64,000 bases of DNA from a virus: positions 27,770 through 91,769 of IMG/VR virus record IMGVR_UViG_3300042566_000478, one strand, 5' to 3'. A model generated the notes under the pieces. It saw only the letters and a list, made by a program, of their open reading frames with translations, was not told the origin of the DNA and made no database searches. Positions 42,257 to 49,579 of the stretch are shown piece by piece. The first letter of the stretch is position 1, and the number at the start of each line of letters is the position of its first letter. The translations under genes were made by a program, and so were the position numbers.

Positions 42257-43335
42257 AATGCTGAGATTTTCTCCATTACTTCATTCCAATCAAAGCCACG
42301 TTTTTCCATTGAAAACTGCTCTTTAACTACTTCGTAGTTTACCATTGCTTCATCTTTACGCATGTTTGGGTCAAGTAGTTCCTTTAGGTGGTACTTCCAC
42401 TCCTCTGGAGTTTTGGCAATACGCCCTACCCCAGCATCCGCAAGGTATTGATATTCAGGTGAATATGATGCAATAAAAGGAACACCAGCAGCGACATACT
42501 CAAGTCCCTTGATAAAAGACTTTGCATGATTGAACTCAACATTGTTTAGGGGAACTAAACCAACGTCTATAGGTGGGAACAACTTAGGGTAATCAAGAAT
42601 TGGAGCCATCGGCATAATTGTTGATTTCTGTCGGTAATGCCCAAGTTGTGAATATGCAAAAGGCGCATCTGGTGTGTGACCAGAGTGATGAAAAGTTAAG
42701 TTATGTTGTTTTAAAAACTTAGGAACGTGTGGATTAAGGCTTTCTAAGTCACTAGACCGCCAAGGTGTAGCACCAACCCAACCAACAACGGGAGAGCGTT
42801 TTGCTTTGTCTTTACGCATCTTCCAACGGTCAACATCTATTCCGTTGCGGATTAGAAACACATTTTTTCTTTTTTTAGAATAGAATTCATACAAAAATGG
42901 AGTAGATGTGATTACCGCATCTGCTTCATTAATCATGTGGAAATAGTGGTCACGGTTATTTTCTGGGTGTAGTTTTGGGTCAGTAGCCGCATACGCACGG
43001 TTAGTTGGCTCAAGACCTTCAAAAAAGTCGTCAATATCAACAACGATTTTTTGTCCTTTTTTCTTTGCTTCCTTTACCATGTCAGTGATTTCTTTACGCA
43101 TCACCAATTTAAATACGAGGATTTCCCACCCGTGAATGGCTTTGTCGTTAGCGACAATTAATCCGTAACCGTGGTCTTCGTGCCAGCGTGGAAACCCCAT
43201 ACCAACACGCCACTCAAACTTCTCCAACTCTTTCATAGGAAGAAAACAGCGATACCACGCACAACCGTTTGGTTGTAGTGGCTTTGTCCCGTGCGCCCAA
43301 TCGTATGTCAAAAACCCAATCGTTTTGTTACCCAT
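42253..43335 (-). CDS. GT-B-fold glycosyltransferase (GT4-like)
   Basis: A 360-residue protein. The C-terminal domain has the GT4-type layout: VVGWVGATPWRSSDLESLNP (donor side), a helical segment, then VGLVPLNNVEFNHAKSFIKG followed by LEYVAAGVPFIAS, the EX7E-like segment with conserved K/E residues. The N-terminal domain contains VVDIDDFFEGL and a nucleotide-fold GIDVDRW linker. It would transfer sugar from a nucleotide sugar. It is the first gene of the tailoring operon with PhyH and the methyltransferase. Confidence 0.85.
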   Translation of the reverse strand: MGNKTIGFLTYDWAHGTKPLQPNGCAWYRCFLPMKELEKFEWRVGMGFPRWHEDHGYGLIVANDKAIHGWEILVFKLVMRKEITDMVKEAKKKGQKIVVDIDDFFEGLEPTNRAYAATDPKLHPENNRDHYFHMINEADAVITSTPFLYEFYSKKRKNVFLIRNGIDVDRWKMRKDKAKRSPVVGWVGATPWRSSDLESLNPHVPKFLKQHNLTFHHSGHTPDAPFAYSQLGHYRQKSTIMPMAPILDYPKLFPPIDVGLVPLNNVEFNHAKSFIKGLEYVAAGVPFIASYSPEYQYLADAGVGRIAKTPEEWKYHLKELLDPNMRKDEAMVNYEVVKEQFSMEKRGFDWNEVMEKISAL

Positions 43336-43341
43336 AAACCT

Positions 43342-43518
43342 CTACTCTTCGTCTGTGTCACTACCCTTTCCAGCGACAGCAACGAAGTGTACAACAAGTC
43401 CAGCCACAGTAATCCACACACCCCAAGTTAGGGTTTGCCCAGACAGGGTAATAAGGACCATGCCAGTTCCAGCCAGTGTCCAAACCAGCCCATGTACTTC
43501 ATTCCAAAGTCTTTTCAC
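43342..43518 (-). CDS. Small two-span membrane protein
   Basis: A 58-residue frame starting at GTG 43518, four bases after AAGGAG. It has two hydrophobic segments (about 10-26, LVWTLAGTGMVLITLSG, and 30-48, LTWGVWITVAGLVVHFVAVA) and an acidic tail (DTDEE). The size suggests a holin-like or membrane-anchoring factor. It lies between the surface protein and the glycosyltransferase. Confidence 0.6.
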   Translation of the reverse strand: MKRLWNEVHGLVWTLAGTGMVLITLSGQTLTWGVWITVAGLVVHFVAVAGKGSDTDEE

Positions 43519-43566
43519 AATGCTCCTTAGTAGAAGGTCGTTTTGCCTATTTGCGCTTGTCTACGG

Positions 43567-43580
43567 GCCTCCTAGGAGGC
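43567..43580. other. Perfect 14-base palindrome
   Basis: GCCTCCTAGGAGGC reads the same on both strands and is flanked on both sides by CTACGGG, so the repeat can extend as a cruciform. It lies 19 bases downstream of the surface-protein stop in the gap before the small membrane gene. It could act as a terminator or as a protein-binding site. Confidence 0.45.
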
Positions 43581-43598
43581 TCTACGGGGATTGTGGAG

Positions 43599-45176
43599 TT
43601 ATCGTCTACGACTAGAAACAACTGGTGCAGGCAGTATAAATGATACCGTAGTGGCGGCTACTACAACACGGCGTACCCCTACAGATACCGTAGAATCCGT
43701 AGGAACATAGTTATCAAAGCCACCTTCAAAGACGTTAATTTCTTCTTCAAAGGCTTCTTTTACTTCGGTTGGCGCATCTTGTACAGCATCAACAATTGCT
43801 TGTGCTTGTTCGCTAGTTAACTCGCCAGTATCTACTGTGGCGAAAATCTCAGTTGCTTGGTTAGCAGTTACGTTTTCCAGAACGGCTGCGCTGGTAGCAA
43901 GTTCAGTTGCCTGGTCGCTAGAGATTTCTGTAGCCAAGATGGTGTCCACAACTTCTTGAACTTGTTCTTGGGTAATGTTGTCTGACTCCAAAATACCCAA
44001 TACTTCTTCAAGAACTTCTGGAGTTATCTCTTCAAGGGTATCCAGGTTCTCAACCACGGCATCAACAATGGCTTGAACTTGTTCTTCCGTGATGTTGTCT
44101 GAGTTAAGAGCGTCTACAACCTCGGACAAAATCTCTGGAGTAATTTCTGTAATGTCAGTCAATTCTTCAACTACAGCAATTACTTCTTCTTCAACAACAA
44201 TCTCTTCAGGGGTAGTTGTAATTGTGGTTTCTTCTACTGTAGTATCAGGATATGTTTCAGTTGTTGTGGTTTCTGGCTCAGTCATTTCTGGCTCTGGCTC
44301 AGTTGTCGTGGTTGTTTCTTCTACAGGCATCTCTTCTATATAAGGTTCCTCTACTACTGTTGTTGTGGTTCCTGTTGGTACTTCCACGACAATTTGAGGC
44401 ACGGAGGTGGTCGTAGATGAAGTTGTTGTTGTGGTGCTTGTTGTATTCTCCACTAACGTGGTACTTGTTTCTGGCACTGTCGTGGAAGTCGTGGAAGTCG
44501 TGGAAGTCGTTGAGGAGGTCGTAGATGTTGACTGCTCTGGCGGTAGTGTCGTGGTCGTTGTTGATTCTGGCAATGTTGTTTGGGGTACGGAAGAAGTCGT
44601 AGTTGACTGAGGAATAGTTGTACTTGTAGTACTTGTAGTACTTGTAGTACTAGTAGTTGTAGTCGTTGACGATGTTGTAGAACTGGTGGTTGTTGATTCA
44701 GCAAGACCATTCCATAGAGATAAATTGCTAATTGTCAGATGCCCAGGTTGGCAGCAAGAATCAGTGGAGTACTGACGAAACGTAAAAATGTCACCCTCTT
44801 CAACGGGTACAGTCATGGTTCCCGTTGCATTGTTTTGTTGTGTAATCAAGGTGTATACACCGTTGATGCCGTACTGTGGTGGGTCATACACCCAACCATC
44901 GTTGGTTTGATATGCCCAAGTGAAATCTATTGTGTCCACATTGGCAGGAATTGTGGTTTCAATTTTCACCCAATGCGATTGACCTCCACACCCACCATCG
45001 TTAGGACCATGCAAGATGATGGTGTCATTTATGACTTCTATTGAGCCATTACAGGATGCTGATTGACTGTATGTCCAGTTTCCAAGAGCATCTGCTTTAA
45101 CGGAAGTGACTGGTGCAAACCAAGCCAAAAGCGCTACGGGAAAGTAAAACCAAAATCCTTTGCGTAGTTTAGGCAC
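43599..45176 (-). CDS. Secreted Ser/Thr-rich surface protein, host-like
   Basis: A 525-residue precursor. Residues 1-29 are a signal peptide ending SVKADA. A globular domain (about 30-155, with Cys residues) follows, then a mucin-like region of STT repeats (about 160-260), a Glu/Thr-rich linker, and repeated helical units (EELTDITEITPEILSEVVDA type, about 330-470). The end is a conserved-looking block (FEEEINVFEGGFDNYVPTDS) plus RRVVVAATTVSFILPAPVV and SSRRR, like the anchored ends of actinobacterial surface proteins. No sortase site is seen. It may be taken from a host. Start is GTG, with TATAAT five bases upstream. Confidence 0.75.
   Translation of the reverse strand: MPKLRKGFWFYFPVALLAWFAPVTSVKADALGNWTYSQSASCNGSIEVINDTIILHGPNDGGCGGQSHWVKIETTIPANVDTIDFTWAYQTNDGWVYDPPQYGINGVYTLITQQNNATGTMTVPVEEGDIFTFRQYSTDSCCQPGHLTISNLSLWNGLAESTTTSSTTSSTTTTTSTTSTTSTTSTTIPQSTTTSSVPQTTLPESTTTTTLPPEQSTSTTSSTTSTTSTTSTTVPETSTTLVENTTSTTTTTSSTTTSVPQIVVEVPTGTTTTVVEEPYIEEMPVEETTTTTEPEPEMTEPETTTTETYPDTTVEETTITTTPEEIVVEEEVIAVVEELTDITEITPEILSEVVDALNSDNITEEQVQAIVDAVVENLDTLEEITPEVLEEVLGILESDNITQEQVQEVVDTILATEISSDQATELATSAAVLENVTANQATEIFATVDTGELTSEQAQAIVDAVQDAPTEVKEAFEEEINVFEGGFDNYVPTDSTVSVGVRRVVVAATTVSFILPAPVVSSRRR
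44479..44510. repeat. 9-base tandem repeat GTCGTGGAA in the mucin-like coding region
   Basis: Three full copies and one partial copy in a row. The unit is a multiple of three, so copy number changes would alter the length of the STT stretch without breaking the frame. Confidence 0.8.
44620..44655. repeat. 9-base tandem repeat GTACTTGTA in the mucin-like coding region
   Basis: Four copies (the last with one change) 110 bases from the first array. It encodes the same STT-type residues and is also frame-preserving. Confidence 0.8.
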
Positions 45177-45181
45177 GGCCC

Positions 45182-45187
45182 ATTATA
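45182..45187 (-). promoter_or_regulatory. TATAAT box, leaderless start of the surface protein gene
   Basis: TATAAT, five bases, then GTG (45176). There is no Shine-Dalgarno sequence. A matching -35 element is not evident. Confidence 0.6.
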
Positions 45188-45191
45188 GCCG

Positions 45192-45419
45192 TTACCACTT
45201 ACCTAGGGGGCAGGTTGCTTGAAGCAACTTCGTTTTTGATGCCATTAAACAACCACATTGCTTACATTGTTTAGTTAAGGAAATAAGTTCGGGACATTTG
45301 TTACAAGTATCCATACGTGCTTCTGCAACTTCTTCTGATGCACGTTCTACATTTGGGTTCAACATATCCCAAGGTCGTGTAGTTCCTAACTTTTTTTTGT
45401 ATTCCTGCCAAGCATTCAT
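45192..45419 (-). CDS. Small Cys-rich zinc-binding protein
   Basis: A 75-residue protein. The C-terminal half has TCNKCPELISLTKQCKQCGC and CPLGKW, with six Cys, a pattern like small phage zinc proteins found near tail fibre genes of T4-like cyanophages. It overlaps the previous gene by four bases. Zinc binding is likely; the target is unknown. Confidence 0.7.
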   Translation of the reverse strand: MNAWQEYKKKLGTTRPWDMLNPNVERASEEVAEARMDTCNKCPELISLTKQCKQCGCLMASKTKLLQATCPLGKW

Positions 45420-45634
45420 TGCGGTGATTTAAACTCCCCGTTTTCGTATGTCCAACCATACATATTTGTTCCTTGTAAGTTTTCAGGTAACTCAACAATC
45501 TTAGGGTCAGAGGACATAACAGCAATCAAATATTCTAGTTCAAGTGCTACTGTCTGTACCCAAGCAACTTCACCATCAACTATAAATGTGTACCAACGCA
45601 TTGGTTTATTTGGGTCAAATTCTTTTTGTTCCAT
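45416..45634 (-). CDS. Small hypothetical protein of the fibre region
   Basis: A 72-residue protein starting MEQKEFDPNK. The sequence alternates strands and acidic helices, with GWTYENGEF near the end. It has a TAATAT box six bases before the ATG and no Shine-Dalgarno sequence, so it begins a transcript that includes the Cys-rich gene. Function unknown. Confidence 0.6.
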   Translation of the reverse strand: MEQKEFDPNKPMRWYTFIVDGEVAWVQTVALELEYLIAVMSSDPKIVELPENLQGTNMYGWTYENGEFKSPQ

Positions 45635-45640
45635 GACCGT

Positions 45641-45646
45641 ATATTA
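45641..45646 (-). promoter_or_regulatory. TAATAT box, leaderless start of gene 45416-45634
   Basis: TAATAT, six bases, then ATG (45634). Same geometry as the other boxes in this genome. Confidence 0.55.
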
Positions 45647-46141
45647 GCACCTGTGACAAGGGTGTCCACAACAACTACTGTACCCACCTGGGGAACAGGC
45701 ATACCAAGAACCAATTGCGGCATTACAGCCAATGCATGGGTTTGGTGACCCTGCGTAATGAATAATATCGTAACAAACAATGTTGTTATTACCGAAAATA
45801 AAGCAGGTTCCGCAGTTTCCACCTTCTGTAGTTGTGAATGCGTATGTGCAAGAAGCACAACTTGGAATAGATGTGCCAACTACAGTTCCTGTACTAGAGG
45901 TAGCAAACCCCGTGCGTGATGCGAAAACTGATGCTATTGATGAAGACCCATTCCCCAACCCTGATGCTGTCAGTGTGCTACCAGAGCGAGTAATGCTTCC
46001 TGTGTTTACGCTTATATTGTATGTATTATCAGCGTTATAATTTGTAATAGTTGCTGTCCAACCACCGTTTGCTGCTGTAGTTGCACTAAATGTAGGAGTA
46101 TCTAGTTTAATTTCGGCGGAACCAACGCCTAATATTTGCAT
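45644..46141 (-). CDS. Cys-rich tail-tip protein
   Basis: A 165-residue protein. I start it at ATG 46141, because the longer reading to 46174 lies in the preceding gene. The N-terminal part is Ig/FN3-like (GWTATITNYNADNTYNISV). The C-terminal about 70 residues hold a dozen Cys (ASCTYAF, GNCGTCFIF, NPCIGCNAA, SCCGHPCHRC), probably cross-linked by disulfides or metal-bound. It lies next to a fibre-tip gene and likely forms part of the receptor-binding apparatus. Confidence 0.65.
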   Translation of the reverse strand: MQILGVGSAEIKLDTPTFSATTAANGGWTATITNYNADNTYNISVNTGSITRSGSTLTASGLGNGSSSIASVFASRTGFATSSTGTVVGTSIPSCASCTYAFTTTEGGNCGTCFIFGNNNIVCYDIIHYAGSPNPCIGCNAAIGSWYACSPGGYSSCCGHPCHRC

Positions 46142-46143
46142 GA

Positions 46144-46842
46144 CTATGCCACCAAGTTGCCGAGAAGCACCCACTCATCAGTGTTGATTTTTAACAACGT
46201 AGCAAGGGAATAACGACCATTTAACTTGTACTTGTCTCCTTGTGAGCGCATTGTTGCACTAGTGGAAATAGTTACCTGACCAGTTCCCAATTGCAACACG
46301 TTTACTTGGTCACCAATTTGAAATGCTTGCGAGGAGTTAACTGGGATAGTTAAAGTGACTGGAGAAGAACTATCAAACACAACTACCTTGTGTGCGTCTG
46401 CCAACACCAGTGAATAGTTTCCTGTTTTTGCGGCTGGAATAGTAAGAGCAGTAAGGGCTGCTGAACCAACGGAACGGTCACCTACTACGTTCTTTGATAA
46501 AAGTTCCCAGGTATTAGCGCTACGCTTAACAAGCGTTGCTGAAGCCCACTGCCCATTGAGGGACAGTGAGCCATTGAAACCGTTAAGTGTGACACCACCT
46601 GCTGCTGAGAAAGTCACAATTCCAGCACCAGTCTGAACCACCTCCATAACATCACCGTCATAAAATGCTGTGGTTGAATCAGCAGGTACGGTTACTGTTA
46701 CTGCACTGGAATTATTAAACTCCAAAATCTTTCCACGGTCATCAAACATAAGGGTATATGTAGTGCCAGATTGGGCGTTAATCGGGCGGTTAATACCCGT
46801 TAAATCCCTAGTTGCGCTTACCTCAGAAAGGCGTGAAATCAC
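46144..46842 (-). CDS. Fibre-tip protein with two copies of a beta module
   Basis: A 232-residue protein. After a short N-terminal linker it has two copies of a beta module of about 90-100 residues: YTLMFDDRGKILEFNNSSAV to ANTWELLSK, then YSLVLADAHKVVVFDSSSPV to INTDEWVLLGNL. A third copy closes the large fibre at 51825-56261. This pattern, with a hydrophobic lead, LxVP(V/L)NSS, LQxGxGQxT and a tip W, marks a receptor-binding or trimerisation tip. Confidence 0.75.
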   Translation of the reverse strand: MISRLSEVSATRDLTGINRPINAQSGTTYTLMFDDRGKILEFNNSSAVTVTVPADSTTAFYDGDVMEVVQTGAGIVTFSAAGGVTLNGFNGSLSLNGQWASATLVKRSANTWELLSKNVVGDRSVGSAALTALTIPAAKTGNYSLVLADAHKVVVFDSSSPVTLTIPVNSSQAFQIGDQVNVLQLGTGQVTISTSATMRSQGDKYKLNGRYSLATLLKINTDEWVLLGNLVA

Positions 46843-47168
46843 GAAATTTCTACTCCAAAGATTGAAAAGGAAAGGTTGGCGCTAGATGCGTAAATTGTCA
46901 CCACATCTGTAGTTGCCAAGGTAAAGCCAACGCTCAAAGTAGCGGTGTCCTTTGGCAAGATGTTTGCATCGTAAATGATGTAGTGCTGGTTAGCAATTGA
47001 CGTACCAGAAGGGCGAATAGCCACACGGTAGGTGGCTGCTGAAGTACCACGGTTGCACACGGACAGCGTTGAAACCACTACCGATTTACCAGCACCTACG
47101 GTGAGGAGGTCGGTATTAGTAGTTGCTGACGGTGCAGATTGGGCAAGAACCTTATATGCTTGGGCCAC
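46839..47168 (-). CDS. Small beta-rich fibre-region protein
   Basis: A 109-residue all-beta protein (DLLTVGAGKSVVVSTLSVCN, TSAATYRVAIRPSGTS) with the look of a fibre-associated jelly roll or lectin-like domain. It starts at GTG 47168, five bases after AAGGAG, and overlaps the next gene by four bases. A -10-like TAAAAT lies 31 bases upstream. Tail-fibre assembly or a virion tip is likely. Confidence 0.65.
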   Translation of the reverse strand: MAQAYKVLAQSAPSATTNTDLLTVGAGKSVVVSTLSVCNRGTSAATYRVAIRPSGTSIANQHYIIYDANILPKDTATLSVGFTLATTDVVTIYASSANLSFSIFGVEIS

Positions 47169-47199
47169 GGGCGCTCCTTAAAAGTCTGTAATGGTCCCT

Positions 47200-47230
47200 A
47201 TTTTATCATGGAAGCATCCCGTGGTGTCCA
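47200..47230 (-). promoter_or_regulatory. Candidate promoter TGGACA-19-TAAAAT for the fibre-tip operon
   Basis: TAAAAT (47200-47205) with TGGACA (47225-47230) 19 bases upstream. Transcription would give a short leader containing AAGGAG before GTG 47168. The spacer is longer than the 17-base ideal. Confidence 0.4.
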
Positions 47231-47235
47231 TGTTG

Positions 47236-47241
47236 TAGCCT
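47236..47241 (+). promoter_or_regulatory. TAGCCT box, leaderless start of the plus-strand dioxygenase
   Basis: TAGCCT (TANNNT) is separated by six bases from ATG 47248, the same geometry as the TATAAT boxes elsewhere. The 79-base gap 47169-47247 thus seems to hold two divergent promoters. Confidence 0.45.
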
Positions 47242-47247
47242 CTAGAA

Positions 47248-48081
47248 ATGAAACAAATTAGCATTATCAACAATTCTTCTTTTCAAGAGTTTCTAGAAAA
47301 CAGTGAAAAATACGTTAATGCCCTCAAAGACCTTGGTGCAATAGTCCTCCGTGGTCATAGGTTTTCTAGAAAAGAGCAGTTAATTGCTACCCAGGTATTC
47401 GGTAACTATTTAGGTTATTACCCCAACCTTAACAGTATGAAATTTTGGCATTATGAGGAAAGTCATACCATTTCAATCAACAGAAGAAAATGGGCTACAA
47501 AACAAGACATACTAGTTCCGTGGCATCTTGAGCATTTTGGCTACCCCAACCCAGCAATTGGGGCTACTTGGAACATGGAAAAGTTTACATGTGACAGTGA
47601 TGCTGGGGCAACCATCTTTGTTGACACCTCAGATGTGTTTGCTTTACTAGACAATGAACAAAAGTCGTTTCTTAGGTTATGCAAGATTTCTGCGCTCCCA
47701 TCTTGTGATGACCCAGTGATGCCAAAAACTCCAACAGTTTTTAATGCCATACAAAAACACAAATTATCTAATAAAGAGATTATGCGTATGACCTTCTGTA
47801 GGGAGGGTGAAACAAGTACTAATTGTAAATTAATTGAGTTTAATGGAAGCGAGCCAAACGATTATGCAATTGGAATGTTTGGGTGGTACGAACAGTGGCT
47901 TGGAGAGCAGGTACTAAATAATACAAACATCCGCCAAATACATCATTGGCAAGATGGTGATTTACTAATTGTTGATTTAATGGTTATGTTTCACGCTGTT
48001 TTAGGAGGTTTTTCTGAAACAGAACGCTTCTTTAATGGGCTTTGGATGCACCAATACGATACTTCTAAGTATGGTAACTAG
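47248..48081 (+). CDS. TauD/TfdA-like Fe(II)/2-oxoglutarate dioxygenase
   Basis: A 277-residue protein, the only complete plus-strand gene in the window. Probable iron ligands are H93 and E95 (PWHLEHFGYP) and H249 (VMFHAVLGG); R260 (TERFFNG) would bind 2-oxoglutarate and DGDLLIVDLMVMFHAV is the closing core strand. HxE replaces the usual HxD, which some members tolerate. It is set among minus-strand fibre genes and runs tail to tail with the methyltransferase-like gene, which suggests recent insertion. Substrate unknown. Confidence 0.85.
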   Translation: MKQISIINNSSFQEFLENSEKYVNALKDLGAIVLRGHRFSRKEQLIATQVFGNYLGYYPNLNSMKFWHYEESHTISINRRKWATKQDILVPWHLEHFGYPNPAIGATWNMEKFTCDSDAGATIFVDTSDVFALLDNEQKSFLRLCKISALPSCDDPVMPKTPTVFNAIQKHKLSNKEIMRMTFCREGETSTNCKLIEFNGSEPNDYAIGMFGWYEQWLGEQVLNNTNIRQIHHWQDGDLLIVDLMVMFHAVLGGFSETERFFNGLWMHQYDTSKYGN

Positions 48082-48791
48082 TTCTTTAGGAAATAAGTAC
48101 TTCCAAGGAAGTTAGCAAGATGTATGGTTAGCCCATCAGCGTTATTAAGTGTCTCATGTAACGGGTACATGTCGTGTTCTTTATACAAAGGTGAGTAAAG
48201 AGTTGAAAACCCATTCGTAGAAGAAGCACTTATCATGCCTCCTGGTAGTAGTAGGTTAGAAAAAGAATCCAATACTTCAGAGTTGTTAAACAGTGAATAT
48301 CCAGAAATAAAAATCATGTCAAATATTGGTTCTTGCATTCCAACCAACTCTTCAATAGAGTAGGCAGTGTATCCAAATGAGTGGTTTTCTGATGTGTTCT
48401 TTAGGTGTTTTTCCCACCAAAAGAAATACTGATTGTTTACAAAATTTATATTTGAGTCTTTTAACAACCCGTACAAAGGAAGTCGGTTAATTAACCCATC
48501 AACAATAAGGACATTTTGTGGTTTTTTTGTTGAAATAAGTAATAAATCAACTAGACAGTTTGCCCCAGCAATGGCATGTAAATCTTCTGTAAATGGAATG
48601 TCGTACCAATTTGTTTCAAGATGCACTCCACGAGCAATAAAACGAGCATCAAGGTTTGCTTCAACCGTAGTTTGTTTTACTTTACTAATGAAATCATTCC
48701 ACTCTGTACGTGTTTCTTCTGATGAAACCTGTGAATTAAAGGAAGACAGTTTAGAAGAAATTAAGGCAGTATACGCAACGTCTTTGTTCAT
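48078..48791 (-). CDS. Methyltransferase-like protein
   Basis: A 237-residue protein. It has no GxGxG motif, but NVLIVDGLINRLPLYGLLKD and FDMIFISGYSLFNNSEVLDS, then LLPGGMISASSTNG, resemble strands 1-5 of a class I methyltransferase fold, with the final segment after a PGG turn. It may be a degenerate or divergent enzyme. It converges with the dioxygenase gene, with a 4-base overlap, and overlaps its upstream gene by four bases. Confidence 0.6.
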   Translation of the reverse strand: MNKDVAYTALISSKLSSFNSQVSSEETRTEWNDFISKVKQTTVEANLDARFIARGVHLETNWYDIPFTEDLHAIAGANCLVDLLLISTKKPQNVLIVDGLINRLPLYGLLKDSNINFVNNQYFFWWEKHLKNTSENHSFGYTAYSIEELVGMQEPIFDMIFISGYSLFNNSEVLDSFSNLLLPGGMISASSTNGFSTLYSPLYKEHDMYPLHETLNNADGLTIHLANFLGSTYFLKN

Positions 48792-49120
48792 GCTTGCTCC
48801 AAATACTTACAAAGGGTCAACCCTTGCCAACTGACTCTTATTCTATGGATAAAATATTGATAGTTTTTACTTACAAACGGATAAATAGAAAACATATCGT
48901 TACTATAATTCTCTTCCTCAGATTTGTTATCAGGAACTAGTATGTAGTTGTATGTTTTGCGTAATGCATCAATATACTCATCTATTGTCATTTCTTCTAA
49001 TTTAGATGGGTCTAGTCCTGTAATCATCATAAGAACAGTAAACCAATACTCATGCCTGTTTAAATCCTCAGCCCAATCGTAAAGTACTGCTGACGAACCT
49101 GGTTCACATGAAACTGGCAT
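48788..49120 (-). CDS. Hypothetical protein
   Basis: A 110-residue protein with a Cys/Pro start (MPVSCEPGSSAV), a hydrophobic segment (WFTVLMMITGLDPSKL) and a helical, acidic middle. No domain is recognised. It is coupled to the methyltransferase-like gene. Confidence 0.6.
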   Translation of the reverse strand: MPVSCEPGSSAVLYDWAEDLNRHEYWFTVLMMITGLDPSKLEEMTIDEYIDALRKTYNYILVPDNKSEEENYSNDMFSIYPFVSKNYQYFIHRIRVSWQGLTLCKYLEQA

Positions 49121-49121
49121 A

Positions 49122-49325
49122 CTAGTTATCCTCTGTCTTGTCTTTGTACGTAGCCATTTGTGCTGAACAAATTAAAAGCACATTTTCATCTTGAGTAAAC
49201 CATTGCTTTGAGTTTGGGTCATAACGAACAATCAACTCATCAAGGTTGGTTTCTGGAACCTTTGTAGTGTCGTCATCCGTTGTTTCATCCACATTTGGTG
49301 GAAACGGGGTTTCAAAAGGCTTCAT
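49122..49325 (-). CDS. Small acidic hypothetical protein
   Basis: A 67-residue protein with an acidic N-terminus (DETTDDDTTKVPETNLDE) and a short beta unit (IVRYDPNSKQWFTQDENVLL). Starts at ATG 49325. Function unknown. Confidence 0.55.
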   Translation of the reverse strand: MKPFETPFPPNVDETTDDDTTKVPETNLDELIVRYDPNSKQWFTQDENVLLICSAQMATYKDKTEDN

Positions 49326-49331
49326 AACTAA

Positions 49332-49544
49332 CTATGCCTTAAGTTTTTCCAAATTTGAAACGTGCTTTTTTAGCAATTCATGCGATTTAAACATGAGGTC
49401 AGTTTCAGGAAAGTCATGTTCGTAGGGGTAATCAATGGTAGATATATCAACACCCAATGCAGCAGCCAATACGCTGATGGAGTACTCCAAGTGTGAAGTT
49501 GCTTCAGTTTTTGCTTTAAGCATTTGCTCTGGTGAAAGGGCCAT
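49332..49544 (-). CDS. Small helical hypothetical protein
   Basis: A 70-residue, mostly helical protein (SPEQMLKAKTEATSHLEYSI; ends KKHVSNLEKLKA). It has AAAGGATAAC upstream of the ATG. It is placed between the two small acidic genes and the DUF6065-like gene. Function unknown. Confidence 0.55.
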   Translation of the reverse strand: MALSPEQMLKAKTEATSHLEYSISVLAAALGVDISTIDYPYEHDFPETDLMFKSHELLKKHVSNLEKLKA

Positions 49545-49579
49545 AATGTTATCCTTTGTATATAGTTACCTAGTGTAGT

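Noticed and set aside
44089-44710. Plus-strand and alternate-frame open frames rich in Val or Leu/Gln opposite the Ser/Thr-rich gene
   Set aside because: They arise from the repeated codons of the real gene read in other frames and have no start signals.
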